Source of the DNA: Virgibacillus_R byunsanensis
Lineage (GTDB): Bacteria; Bacillota; Bacilli; Bacillales; Amphibacillaceae
Assembly (NCBI RefSeq): GCF_042675965.1
Contig: NZ_JBHTKJ010000035.1
Coordinates: 62,001-126,000, forward strand
Direction of reading: 5' to 3'
Length of the DNA stretch: 64,000 nt
Positions 24,628-33,227 of the stretch are shown here, piece by piece. Each line of letters begins with the position of its first letter. Within the stretch, counting starts at the first letter, position 1. Below the pieces are notes generated by a model that saw only the letters and a program-made list of their open reading frames with translations, had not been told where the DNA came from and made no database searches. The position numbers and the translations under genes were made by a program.

Positions 24628-25509
24628 TTATTTACCCAGCATTTCATTTACTTTATCTTCGTTGTTATCAATCCAGTTTTGTGCAACTTCTTCTGGATCC
24701 ATGCCTTCTTCTTCAATCTGAACGATCATGTTCTCCACGTCATCGATCGGAATGCTCCAATTGCTTAGGAACTCATAAGCATCTGGTGCGTTTTCCTCCA
24801 AATTATTGTTGGTTATAACGTGCACAGATGATTTATCGAAGAATCCTTCATCATCTTCCAATATTTTAAGGTCAAACTTGTTGAACATGGTATGTGGGCG
24901 CCAGCCGTAAAATACTACGGGGTCTTCGCTTTGCATCTTACGCATTGCTTCTGCCATCATTCCACCTTCAGAAGAATTGACTTGTTTCATATCAAGTCCA
25001 TATCCTTCTATGGCTTCATCAATAACCTCTGTTACACTTGCACCTTCTTCGATGCCGTAGAGATTATTTTTAAAGCTGTCTTCTTTACCTTTTAAGTCAC
25101 TAATGGAGTTGATATCCTCCATATAAGTTGGAACTACTAGGCCAGCATCAGCATCAGCGTAGCTAACTGCAGTATCGTTAATGTCGTTTGAATATTTGTC
25201 TAAATAAACTTGGTGGACAGGTAGCCAAGAATCCATAAATACATCAATGTCACCTCGTGAAAGACCAACGAACACACTACCTGCATCTGCTTGTGTTTCC
25301 TCAACTGTATAACCCATATCTTCTAATAAAATGCGAGCAACCTTAGTGGGAGGAACGGTGCTTGTCCATGGGGTAACACCAAGCGTAATTGTCTGCTCAC
25401 CCTCGGAATTTTCACTATCTGTATTCTCTTCGCCATTTGATTCTGATGAGCAACCTACTACCATCAATAGTAATAGTGCTGTAAATGAACTTACTAAAAT
25501 TTTCTTCAT
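24628..25509 (-). CDS. glycine betaine/carnitine-type ABC substrate-binding lipoprotein
   Basis: 293 residues with lipobox VVGC (Cys ~20), an acidic linker, and the OpuAC fold: TLGVTPWTSTVPPTKVAR, DVFMDSWLPVH and PVVFYGWRPHTMF. The Trp residues in these motifs form the aromatic cage that holds trimethylammonium groups in known OpuA/OpuC proteins. It is the last gene of the operon headed by carnitine catabolic enzymes, so carnitine is the more likely ligand, with glycine betaine also possible. AAGGAGAGGTACA precedes the ATG. Confidence 0.92.
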   Translation of the reverse strand: MKKILVSSFTALLLLMVVGCSSESNGEENTDSENSEGEQTITLGVTPWTSTVPPTKVARILLEDMGYTVEETQADAGSVFVGLSRGDIDVFMDSWLPVHQVYLDKYSNDINDTAVSYADADAGLVVPTYMEDINSISDLKGKEDSFKNNLYGIEEGASVTEVIDEAIEGYGLDMKQVNSSEGGMMAEAMRKMQSEDPVVFYGWRPHTMFNKFDLKILEDDEGFFDKSSVHVITNNNLEENAPDAYEFLSNWSIPIDDVENMIVQIEEEGMDPEEVAQNWIDNNEDKVNEMLGK

Positions 25510-25528
25510 TGTACCTCTCCTTAATGAT

Positions 25529-26359
25529 TTATAGTTTATTACCGATACTCTGTGTCAATCGATCTAAAATAATGGCTAGTACGACGATTGCTAATCCCGC
25601 CGCTAGGCCCAGACCAACGTTTACGGTTGATATGCCTTTTAATACTTGAGCCCCTAAACCAGGTGCTCCAATCATGGATGCTACAACAGCCATGGATAGT
25701 GCAAGCATAATTGTCTGGTTGATTCCAGCCATTATGGTCGGTACCGCCAATGGAAGTTGTACTTTAAATAACAATTGTTTCCTTGTTGATCCAAACGCCC
25801 TAGATGCCTCGACGATTTCTTCAGGCACATGTTTGATCCCTAAGCTTGTGAATCTGACTGCTGGTGGCGTAGCAAAGACGAAAGTTGCAATCACAGCTGG
25901 GACACCACCAAGCCCAAATAATAGAATAGCTGGTATTAGATATACAAATATAGGCAGCGTCTGCATGAAATCTAAAACGGGTCGGGTAATCTGGTCTACA
26001 ACTTTATTGGTTGCACTGAGAATACCAAGGGGGACTCCGAGAATGATAGATATGATCGTGGAGACAATTACAATTGCCAGTGTCTGCAGAGACTCAGGCC
26101 ACAAGCCAACAGAACCCAAGTATAGTCCACCAATTAATGCAAATAGCGCAAGACCTTTACCAGATAGCTTCCATGCCAATAAGACTACGACAATCGTAAT
26201 CAACTCAGGTGGGATGGCAACCAAAATATTGGTAACACCCTCCACAAATGATCTCAAGATCAAGCTGATTTGGTTAAAGAATCCACTGAGTTCTGGTAAT
26301 AGCCAATTATTCACAAACGAGTTTGTCCATTCCTCTAATGGGAAGTAAAAGTAATTCAT
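25529..26359 (-). CDS. betaine/carnitine ABC transporter permease (OpuAB type)
   Basis: A 276-residue membrane protein with the ProW/OpuAB architecture: an N-terminal amphipathic segment, then about six helices, including QTLPIFVYLIPAILLFGLGG and EEIVEASRAFGSTRKQLLFK (ATPase-coupling loop). Its ATG overlaps the last codons of the ATPase gene (4-nt overlap), so they are translationally coupled. Confidence 0.92.
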   Translation of the reverse strand: MNYFYFPLEEWTNSFVNNWLLPELSGFFNQISLILRSFVEGVTNILVAIPPELITIVVVLLAWKLSGKGLALFALIGGLYLGSVGLWPESLQTLAIVIVSTIISIILGVPLGILSATNKVVDQITRPVLDFMQTLPIFVYLIPAILLFGLGGVPAVIATFVFATPPAVRFTSLGIKHVPEEIVEASRAFGSTRKQLLFKVQLPLAVPTIMAGINQTIMLALSMAVVASMIGAPGLGAQVLKGISTVNVGLGLAAGLAIVVLAIILDRLTQSIGNKL

Positions 26360-27555
26360 GTGGACACCTCCTCATCTTTTTCCTTGCCAAGAACCAATCC
26401 AGAAAGAATGGATACCCTGGAAATGATCCCGATTAATACCCCATCATCCAATACCGCAATCGGATATTTTGCATCTGCAGCAACTCCTAGCAGACTATCC
26501 AACGGTGTATCCGGAGAAGTTGTATGAACATCTTCAATCAGAAATTCATCTATGGCTATATGTTCTTTATATGCTTTAATAGCGTCATCAATCGTCAGTA
26601 ATCCTTTGTATTTCTTTTCTTTATCAACAACAAAGATACTGGATGCTCCGACTTCTTCCATTTTTCGTACCGCTACGCGAGGACCATCTTTATACGATAT
26701 CAACACTTCAGGTTTTCGCATGACGTGTGATGCTTCTAGAACTTTGGAACGGTCAACATCTTTCACAAATTGGGAAACATAATCGTTTGCCGGATTTTCA
26801 AGGATTTCTTCAGCAGTTCCAATCTGAACGATTTCGCCGTCCTTCATGATCGCAATCCGATCACCCAATTTGAGCGCTTCATCCAGATCATGGGTGATAA
26901 ATAGAACCGTTTTGCCTAACCTATTTTGTAATTTCAATAGTTCGTCCTGCATCTCGGTACGGATAATCGGGTCCAACGCACTAAATGCTTCATCCATTAG
27001 CAAAATATCGGTGTCGTTGGTAAGTGCACGGGCAAGCCCCACACGCTGCTGCATTCCACCACTTAATTCACTTGGTTTGCTATTTTCATAGCCCTTTAAT
27101 CCAACATCCTCAATGGTTTTCATGGCTTTCTCATTACGTTCTTCCTTACTAATGCCTTGGATTTCTAACCCATATGCCACATTATGTAGGACAGACCGAT
27201 GTGGGAGCAGACCAAAGCGTTGAAAGACCATTCCAAGCTTTTGCCGTCTAGTATGGATCAACTGTTTCTGATCCATTTTGGTGACATCCTCACCATCAAT
27301 GCGTACTTCTCCTTCTGTTGACTCTATTAATCTATTGACTAATCTGATCAGGGTTGACTTCCCGCTTCCAGAAAGACCCATGATCACAAATATTTCGCCT
27401 TGTTTAACTGTAAAAGAAGCTTTGTTTACTCCAACGGTCATACCAGTTTCCTGTAATATGTCCCCTTTTGACTTTCCGCTTCCTAAATGTTTCAGCCCTT
27501 GTTGAGGATGAGAACCAAATATTTTCGTAAGATCTTTCACTTCTATTTTGTTCAT
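26356..27555 (-). CDS. betaine/carnitine ABC transporter ATPase with CBS domains (OpuAA type)
   Basis: 399 residues: Walker A MGLSGSGKST (~res 63), Q-loop MVFQRFGLLPH, signature LSGGMQQRVGLARAL, Walker B ILLMDEAFSALDP. The C-terminus has tandem CBS domains (~res 280-390), which sense ionic strength in OpuA. GAGGAGAATTTTT precedes the ATG. It pairs with the adjacent permease and binding protein, supplying osmoprotectant or carnitine uptake for the catabolic genes upstream. Confidence 0.93.
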   Translation of the reverse strand: MNKIEVKDLTKIFGSHPQQGLKHLGSGKSKGDILQETGMTVGVNKASFTVKQGEIFVIMGLSGSGKSTLIRLVNRLIESTEGEVRIDGEDVTKMDQKQLIHTRRQKLGMVFQRFGLLPHRSVLHNVAYGLEIQGISKEERNEKAMKTIEDVGLKGYENSKPSELSGGMQQRVGLARALTNDTDILLMDEAFSALDPIIRTEMQDELLKLQNRLGKTVLFITHDLDEALKLGDRIAIMKDGEIVQIGTAEEILENPANDYVSQFVKDVDRSKVLEASHVMRKPEVLISYKDGPRVAVRKMEEVGASSIFVVDKEKKYKGLLTIDDAIKAYKEHIAIDEFLIEDVHTTSPDTPLDSLLGVAADAKYPIAVLDDGVLIGIISRVSILSGLVLGKEKDEEVST

Positions 27556-27571
27556 AAAAATTCTCCTCGTT

Positions 27572-28051
27572 TTATTCCTTCTTTTTCTTTATTCCAATTC
27601 GTCTTCCTGCTTGTTTAGGTAATTCCAATTGGTTATGTTCGCTCCATATCTTCTGGACTTTCGTTACTACTGGCTCCGGAAATGGTGCAGGCTTACCTTG
27701 CAGCGTATCCATTCCCATCAGCATTTGTTCACTGGTCGCCAGTATTTCATTTTCATTGTTGGTTAAGTAAAAGAAGACATGCATTCGTTTTGCGTCCGTA
27801 TCCAATAATTGCATGGTTACATGAAGCTCTTCGTTCTCATGTGCTTCCTGTAAATAACAAATATGGGTTTCTAACGTAAACATGGTATAGGACAGGCTAT
27901 CTCGTGCATCCGCATCCAGACCGATAAAATCTATCAACCGATCAACAGCAATACTGAATACAACTGCATAGGCCGAGTCGTTCATATGGCCGTTATAGTC
28001 GACCCACTCCCTGTGGACTAAAGTCTGATAACGAAACGATTGATTCTCCAT
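27572..28051 (-). CDS. 4HBT hotdog thioesterase, probable betainyl-CoA thioesterase
   Basis: 159 residues from the second ATG (28051), which sits 8 nt after GGAGGAG; the ATG at 28057 is too close. Hotdog fold with the catalytic region VDYNGHMNDSAYAVVFSIAVD. It lies between the carnitine dehydrogenase and the transporter genes. In characterised carnitine pathways a thioesterase hydrolyses betainyl-CoA to glycine betaine and CoA. The assignment to that step rests on operon context. Confidence 0.85.
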   Translation of the reverse strand: MENQSFRYQTLVHREWVDYNGHMNDSAYAVVFSIAVDRLIDFIGLDADARDSLSYTMFTLETHICYLQEAHENEELHVTMQLLDTDAKRMHVFFYLTNNENEILATSEQMLMGMDTLQGKPAPFPEPVVTKVQKIWSEHNQLELPKQAGRRIGIKKKKE

Positions 28052-28066
28052 GGTCATGCTCCTCCT

Positions 28067-29035
28067 CTATTGCCCACTCTTTGCAAGGCTTCTTGACTCC
28101 GGCCAATAATCTTCAACCAGATCAATGAGCTTTACTAAAAATTCATCACGGCGATCTTCCATCTTGGAAACAGACATATCTCCGGCATGGCTTTCACAGC
28201 CCTCGACTACTTTTTCCTTTAATTCATCTGTTAATTCAGGTGCCTCGAGCTTCGTCCATGGTAGTTTTAACGCCGGTCCAAATTGCTCCAGCATATGACG
28301 CATCCCCTTCTCGCCACCTGCTAGATGGAAGGTTAAAAATGGTCCCATCTGTGCCCAGCGTAATCCTGCACCATACACAATAGCGGCGTCCACTTCTTCG
28401 GTTGTGGCAATGCCATCGTTAACCAGGTGCAACGCTTCCCGCCAAAGGGCTTCCATCAACCGGTCAGCAACATGTCCTTCAATTTCCCGCTGTACCACCA
28501 ATGGTTTCATTTGAATAGATTCATAGAATTCAACTGCTCGATCAATTGTCGTTTGCTCTGTTCCTTGACCTCCAACGAGTTCGACAAGTGGCAGAATGTT
28601 AACCGGATTAAATGGATGCGCAACAATTAAGCGCTCCGGATGTGTTAGATTCTCCTGTAAGGTACTTGGTTTAATACCTGATGTGCTAGATCCAATAATA
28701 GCTTCTGGGTTAGCATGCAGATCGATTTCTTCCAATACCTTTTTTTTCAAATCTTCCCGTTCAGGAACGTTTTCCTGAATCACATAAGCGTCTTTGACAG
28801 CTTCTTCGATGGTGCGAACGAATGTGATGCGGTTACGTGCCGCCCCTTCAGCAAGCCCTATTTCCTCCATCGATATCCATGCACGTTCTACATTTTGATG
28901 GGTACGTGCCTCTGCTCCAACAGCTGGGTCAAATGCAACCACATCATACCCATTTGCTAAAAAGCGGGTGATCCATCCGTTTCCAATTACCCCTGTGCCG
29001 ATGACGGCTAGTGTTCGTTGTTCGTTTTGATGCAT
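28067..29035 (-). CDS. L-carnitine dehydrogenase (3-hydroxyacyl-CoA dehydrogenase-like)
   Basis: A 322-residue NAD-dependent dehydrogenase. Rossmann motif VIGTGVIGNGWITRFLANG; conserved SSTSGIKPS and HPFNPVNILPLVELVGG, the His-containing catalytic region; then VADRLMEALWREALHLV and the helical C-terminal domain. Oxidises L-carnitine to 3-dehydrocarnitine in the cytoplasm. AAGGAGGAAACAAAA precedes the ATG. The genes on either side (BKACE and thioesterase) support carnitine over other 3-hydroxyacids. Confidence 0.9.
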   Translation of the reverse strand: MHQNEQRTLAVIGTGVIGNGWITRFLANGYDVVAFDPAVGAEARTHQNVERAWISMEEIGLAEGAARNRITFVRTIEEAVKDAYVIQENVPEREDLKKKVLEEIDLHANPEAIIGSSTSGIKPSTLQENLTHPERLIVAHPFNPVNILPLVELVGGQGTEQTTIDRAVEFYESIQMKPLVVQREIEGHVADRLMEALWREALHLVNDGIATTEEVDAAIVYGAGLRWAQMGPFLTFHLAGGEKGMRHMLEQFGPALKLPWTKLEAPELTDELKEKVVEGCESHAGDMSVSKMEDRRDEFLVKLIDLVEDYWPESRSLAKSGQ

Positions 29036-29048
29036 TTTTGTTTCCTCC

Positions 29049-29927
29049 TTAAGGGGTTCTCAAACCATATTGTTTTCGTGCTTCTTCTGGTGTCATAATC
29101 TCTATATCGTTCTCATGCAACGTGTTCACTGCTTTTTCTACGAGCTGGTCGTTACGAGCTAGTACGCCCTTTTTAAGGTATAAATTATCCTCTAGGCCTA
29201 CACGAACATTTCCACCAAGCATTGCTGTCTGTACAGCTATGGGATGTTGCATTCGTCCAATCCCAAATGCTGACCAATGCGCATTTTCCGGAAGACGATT
29301 TTTTAAATATAATATCGTCTCCGCATCCGCTGCTGCCCCCCACGGGATGCCTAAGCAGAATTGAAACATGGGATCCCCATCAATAAGTCCTTCATGTATT
29401 AATTGATTAGCAAAACGCAGGTGCCCGGTATCAAAACACTCAAGCTCAGGCTTTACACCACTTTGCTGTACCAGTTTTGCTTGCTTTCTTAACCAGTCAG
29501 TGGGACTCATATAAATCATGTCGCCAAAGTTCGTACTCCCGCAATCGAGTGTGCACATCTCCGGCAGTAGTTCCCCAACTGGTTCATGACGTTCTTCCGG
29601 TCGCTGTATGTCTGTACCATTGCCTCCAGCAGCAGGTGTATCCAAACTTGGTATAAAGTCACCGCCACCACCTGAGGTTATATTGATAATGACGTCCGTT
29701 TCAGATTCTCTAATACGATCGACAATTTCACGATAATGATCCACCTCATGACTAATTCCACCAGTATGCGGATCACGAGCATGAACGTGTGCTACAGTTG
29801 CGCCAGCTTTTGCAGATTCAATAGCAGCTTCAGCGATTTCTTTGGGTGTTACTGGAACGTGCGTACTTTTACTGGTTGTATCTCCCGCACCTGTCACCGC
29901 TGCAGTTAACATGACCTTTTTACTCAT
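29049..29927 (-). CDS. BKACE-family beta-keto acid cleavage enzyme (3-dehydrocarnitine:acetyl-CoA)
   Basis: 292 residues from ATG 29927 (AGAGGAGAATTTAT upstream); an earlier ATG at 29969 falls in the operator and lacks a ribosome binding site. DUF849/BKACE TIM barrel with zinc ligands HVHARDPHTG (HxH), NITSGGGGDF and ECFDTGHL. The family cleaves beta-keto acids with acetyl-CoA. Here dehydrocarnitine would give betainyl-CoA plus acetoacetate. First gene of the carnitine operon, placed just downstream of two operator candidates. Confidence 0.9.
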   Translation of the reverse strand: MSKKVMLTAAVTGAGDTTSKSTHVPVTPKEIAEAAIESAKAGATVAHVHARDPHTGGISHEVDHYREIVDRIRESETDVIINITSGGGGDFIPSLDTPAAGGNGTDIQRPEERHEPVGELLPEMCTLDCGSTNFGDMIYMSPTDWLRKQAKLVQQSGVKPELECFDTGHLRFANQLIHEGLIDGDPMFQFCLGIPWGAAADAETILYLKNRLPENAHWSAFGIGRMQHPIAVQTAMLGGNVRVGLEDNLYLKKGVLARNDQLVEKAVNTLHENDIEIMTPEEARKQYGLRTP

Positions 29928-29964
29928 ATAAATTCTCCTCTCTTGTAAAGCGTTATATTTATGT

Positions 29965-30014
29965 ACCATCCGGACGGTTTATGTTCACAAGTGATACTAT
30001 ACCATCCAGACGGT
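29965..30014. promoter_or_regulatory. two TetR operator candidates before the carnitine operon
   Basis: ACCATCCGGACGGT (29965-29978) and ACCATCCAGACGGT (30001-30014), imperfect palindromes with starts 36 bp apart, upstream of the BKACE gene. A third copy lies upstream of the linked TetR gene at 30885-30898. Shared spacing and sequence point to one regulator. Confidence 0.75.
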
Positions 30015-30265
30015 TTATATGCAACAGCCTTTTTGTCAGGAAAATATCACCAATTAATTTGTGCAGTACATAAAAATAGTCCAAAACCGTTGATGAATCT
30101 AGGGTATTGGACTATTAAAAAATCCATTAGAAAACTTGGCATTCGTAAAAGGGATTCTTGGTACGTACTTTGCTTTCTTAGAAACCCTTATGCTTTGGAG
30201 TGCAAACCTTTATGGCGAATGACCTAGTTGCTCTTATGCAAATAAGAAAGTTTTATTTGCTAAAA

Positions 30266-30291
30266 AAATACCATCCTGGGTGATGGTATTT
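30266..30291 (-). terminator. terminator of the tetR gene
   Basis: AAATACCATC / GATGGTATTT with a 6-nt loop, followed on the minus strand by a run of T. The 250 bp between it and the operators contain an AATAGTCCAA / TTGGACTATT inverted repeat but no supported gene. Confidence 0.75.
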
Positions 30292-30302
30292 CCTAAAACG
30301 TT

Positions 30303-30839
30303 CTATTCATTTGCCCAATCCATTAACATTTTATAAATGGTTTCTTTCTTTTCTTTCTCAATATGATGTATATCAAAAAGCTCTGCAAGCCATATTCCAT
30401 CTGTTGCCAATCGTATAATGGTAGCCTTGACCGGATCAAGTCCGTCGTTTTCGATCTCTTCCTGCCACTCCGAATACAGGTGACGAATTGGATCTAGTAA
30501 TTCAGCATTAACAGCTTTTGCAGCCAGCAATCCAGAGTTCATATCTTTATTTGTGTAGGTTTGGTTAAATGTGACATTAACATAGGAACGTGTCCATTTC
30601 CCCTTATCAGTTGGATCGATTTCAGTATTATGGACTATTTTCTCTTTATAATTGTTCGTAAGATGATCAACCATTCCCTTTACCAACGCTTCTTTAGAAG
30701 GATAATGATAGAGCAAACCACCTTTGCTAATACCCGCTTGTTTAGCTACAGCATCCAGTGTTAAATTAAAAATGCCCTGTTCGCTGACAATATTCGAGGC
30801 AGCATCAAGGATTTCCTGCTTTCTTGAATTTCGACCCAT
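30303..30839 (-). CDS. TetR-family regulator of the carnitine operon
   Basis: 178 residues from ATG 30839 (AAAAGGGGATTGAA upstream). A longer in-frame start at 30908 overlaps the operator and is rejected. Helix-turn-helix: NSRKQEILDAASNIVSEQG, VAKQAGISKGGLLYHYPSKE. C-terminal domain of TetR_C_33 type, with NSGLLAAKAVNAELLDP. It lies upstream of and in the same direction as the carnitine genes. An operator copy before its own start suggests autoregulation and repression of the operon, relieved by carnitine or a metabolite (inference). Confidence 0.9.
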   Translation of the reverse strand: MGRNSRKQEILDAASNIVSEQGIFNLTLDAVAKQAGISKGGLLYHYPSKEALVKGMVDHLTNNYKEKIVHNTEIDPTDKGKWTRSYVNVTFNQTYTNKDMNSGLLAAKAVNAELLDPIRHLYSEWQEEIENDGLDPVKATIIRLATDGIWLAELFDIHHIEKEKKETIYKMLMDWANE

Positions 30840-30884
30840 TTCAATCCCCTTTTCTAGTAATGGAGGTACATGCAATATTACTAT

Positions 30885-30898
30885 ACTACCCGGACGGT
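30885..30898. promoter_or_regulatory. TetR operator candidate at its own promoter
   Basis: ACTACCCGGACGGT matches the two operators at 29965 and 30001 at 11-12 of 14 positions. It lies 46 bp upstream of the regulator start codon. Confidence 0.65.
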
Positions 30899-31000
30899 TT
30901 TTTTGCAAATCCTAAAATAGTTAATTAAATCCGTATTTCATTGGCGGCATTATACTATTTTAACTTGGTTTATCGTTTCAATTAACTTAAAAATATGCAA

Positions 31001-31115
31001 ATACTGATAAATTTCATATTTCGCTGATAAAGTAGCCAAAAGTGCTGATAAATTCCTAAAAGTGCTGATAAAACATCCATAAGTGCTGATAAATCTTCAA
31101 ATTCGCTGATAAATT
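31001..31115. repeat. six helically phased CTGATAAA repeats
   Basis: CTGATAAA begins at 31004, 31024, 31045, 31065, 31086 and 31106, i.e. every 20 or 21 bp. Most copies read GTGCTGATAAA or TCGCTGATAAA with unrelated spacers. The array lies between the TetR gene and the IS21 element, outside the IS target duplication. It is not a CRISPR: the repeats are too short and the spacing too tight. Confidence 0.8.
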
Positions 31116-31339
31116 ATATCCGTGCCCTATTCATAGTTCTGATTTACCGCCAAATCAGAAAATCAACCACGTTCAAGTTAGATGATTACGGCCACTGAAA
31201 TGTACCACTTGTGACATACTTTTTACCACTGAATGACAAAGAATGTACCAGTAAATGCCATGCGTTTACCACCTAATACCTTTGTATAATTAATGAGCAC
31301 ACCTATGGGTGTGACATTATTATATGGAGGTATTTTTTT

Positions 31340-32083
31340 ATGATCCATTATCAAAAGATATTGGAATTAAACGATGAGGGAATCAGTCTCAGAGGCATTG
31401 CCGCAAGTACCGGTAACTCTCGTCAAAAAGTAACAGAGATCATCAGCTTGGCTGAAAAGAAAGGATTAGTGTTTCCGTTAGACGAAGAAATGACGGATCA
31501 ATGGATCGAGGAGTTTCTCTTTCCAGAGAAAACTATGGAGGGTTCTGGACGACAACCATTGAAACTTGATTATATTCATGAAGAGTTGGCGAAGCCTAAC
31601 GTGACGCTTTCCCTTCTCCACCATGAATACGAAGCTGAGTGTCGTGCGAATCAAAAGATTCCTTACTCGTATCGCAGTTTTCTGCGACATTACAGTAAAT
31701 ATGCCGATAAGTATAAAGCCACTTTACGTATCCGTAGAAAACCAGGCGAAATCATGGAGGTTGATTGGGCAGGATCCACATCCTTCATCATTGATAGAGA
31801 TACTGGCGAGAAGGTAAAAGCGTATGTTTTCGTTGCGACACTGCCTTGTAGTCAATTTTCGTATGCAGAAGCCACGTTATCGATGGATTTACACTCATGG
31901 ATAACCGCACATAACCATGCGTATAAGTATTTTGGTGGTACCACACAAATTATTGTGCCAGATAACCTTAAAGCGAGCGTCACGAAACATACTACACGTG
32001 AGTTAGTGTTAAACCCAACTTATAGGGAAATGGCAGATTACTATAATACTGTAGTCATGCCTGCACGGGTGCGCACACCAAAA
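31340..32083 (+). pseudogene. istA transposase, 5' part (interrupted)
   Basis: 248 codons of IstA ending at TPKD, where the RIT element begins; the frame then runs into foreign codons and stops. N-terminal helix-turn-helix (GISLRGIAASTGNSRQKV), then the DDE integrase core with first Asp in IMEVDWAGS and second in IVPDNLKASV. TATGGAGGTATTTTTTT precedes the ATG at 31340. With 35615-36421 it reconstitutes a 516-residue IstA in frame. Confidence 0.9.
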
Positions 32084-32186
32084 GATTATTCCGAAGTTTT
32101 TATTATCCCGAATTACGGCTGCTATTGTTGATAATAACAGCCACAAATTCTATTATCTTCGGGATAACTATAGACAGACGGTCATG

Positions 32187-33227
32187 CTATTTCAAACCAC
32201 AAAGTTTTAATATCATATCCTCATTACCTTCCCAAACTGGGATCTCACTAGTTGAGTTGCTATCCAGTTTGGCTGCTTTTTCAAGGGCATCCCTTATCAT
32301 GGTAGTGTCGGCCGAGGCATAGATGCTCGTTGTTGTAGAACTTTCATGTCCAAGGAAATCTTTTATATAAGAAAGCGGGATACCTGATTGATATAAATGC
32401 ATCGCCCGGCTATGTCTAAATAAATGTGCATGTACCTTTTTAGGGACTTCTGGACAGGTAGTCCTTGCTTGTTCGGCATATTTTTTTATGAATACAGAGG
32501 CATTATCGGGGGACATTGCTCCCTTTTTCCCTTTAATTACAGTATAAAACAGATAGTCATCGGTGTTTTCTAAACCTGTTGAATGAAATATTTTTAGATA
32601 TTCTTTTAAATGAAGAATAGTTTTCTCCATTAAAGGAACTGCCCTAACCTTATTTCCCTTGCCAGTAAGATAGATGCATGGGATATCCAGATCGAGAGAA
32701 ATATCCCGAAGCCTTAGATTAAGGATTTCCTGTATACGTCCACCAGTATCATACATGACTATCATAAAGAAACGGTTCCGCAGACCGAGTTTGTCTTTTA
32801 CATTAGGCTGTGTCAGAATTGTTTTCAACACTTTCTGCGACATATATGATACTCCCTTTTTCATCTCCCGAAGAGCTGTTATGTCCTGAATATCCATGTA
32901 TATTGCTGTAAGCGAGGGTTCTTCAATTGTACAATAATGCAGAAAAGATTTTAGTGCAGCTAGCCGTTGATTTCTGGTAGAAATGCTACAGTTTCTCGAT
33001 GATTGAAGCCATTCTAGGAATTCGTACACCAAACCATGATTAATCATTTCGAAAGTAATCTTAGTAAAAGGAATCTTCTTTTGATCCGACAGAAAAAGCC
33101 GTAAGAGATTTATAGTATCCCGATATGCTTTGATTGTGTTAAGGCTATAACATTTATTTCTTGGCAAATACACCGTCAGGAAGCTGCGGACATATTTAAA
33201 AAAGGTACCTTCTATCGACTTATTCAT
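32187..33227 (-). CDS. tyrosine recombinase, third gene of the RIT element
   Basis: 346 residues. A SAM-like N-terminal domain (~1-110) precedes the catalytic domain: Arg in YDTGGRIQEIL, HLFRHSRAMHLY (H-x-x-R), LGHESSTTTSIYAS (His and nucleophilic Tyr). All catalytic residues are present. Its start overlaps the end of the second recombinase by 8 nt. In RIT elements all three proteins are conserved together and are thought to act jointly on the element ends. Confidence 0.92.
   Translation of the reverse strand: MNKSIEGTFFKYVRSFLTVYLPRNKCYSLNTIKAYRDTINLLRLFLSDQKKIPFTKITFEMINHGLVYEFLEWLQSSRNCSISTRNQRLAALKSFLHYCTIEEPSLTAIYMDIQDITALREMKKGVSYMSQKVLKTILTQPNVKDKLGLRNRFFMIVMYDTGGRIQEILNLRLRDISLDLDIPCIYLTGKGNKVRAVPLMEKTILHLKEYLKIFHSTGLENTDDYLFYTVIKGKKGAMSPDNASVFIKKYAEQARTTCPEVPKKVHAHLFRHSRAMHLYQSGIPLSYIKDFLGHESSTTTSIYASADTTMIRDALEKAAKLDSNSTSEIPVWEGNEDMILKLCGLK

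Noticed and set aside
25674..26348. 224-codon plus-strand frame opposite the OpuAB-type permease
   Set aside because: It is an antisense shadow of a well-conserved permease, with no ribosome binding site and no family match.
29961..30227. 88-codon plus-strand frame before the carnitine operon
   Set aside because: It starts inside the operator repeats and lacks similarity or a ribosome binding site.
31001..31115. CRISPR-like array
   Set aside because: The repeat unit is only 8-11 bp with 20-21 bp period, spacers are too short, and no cas gene is present.
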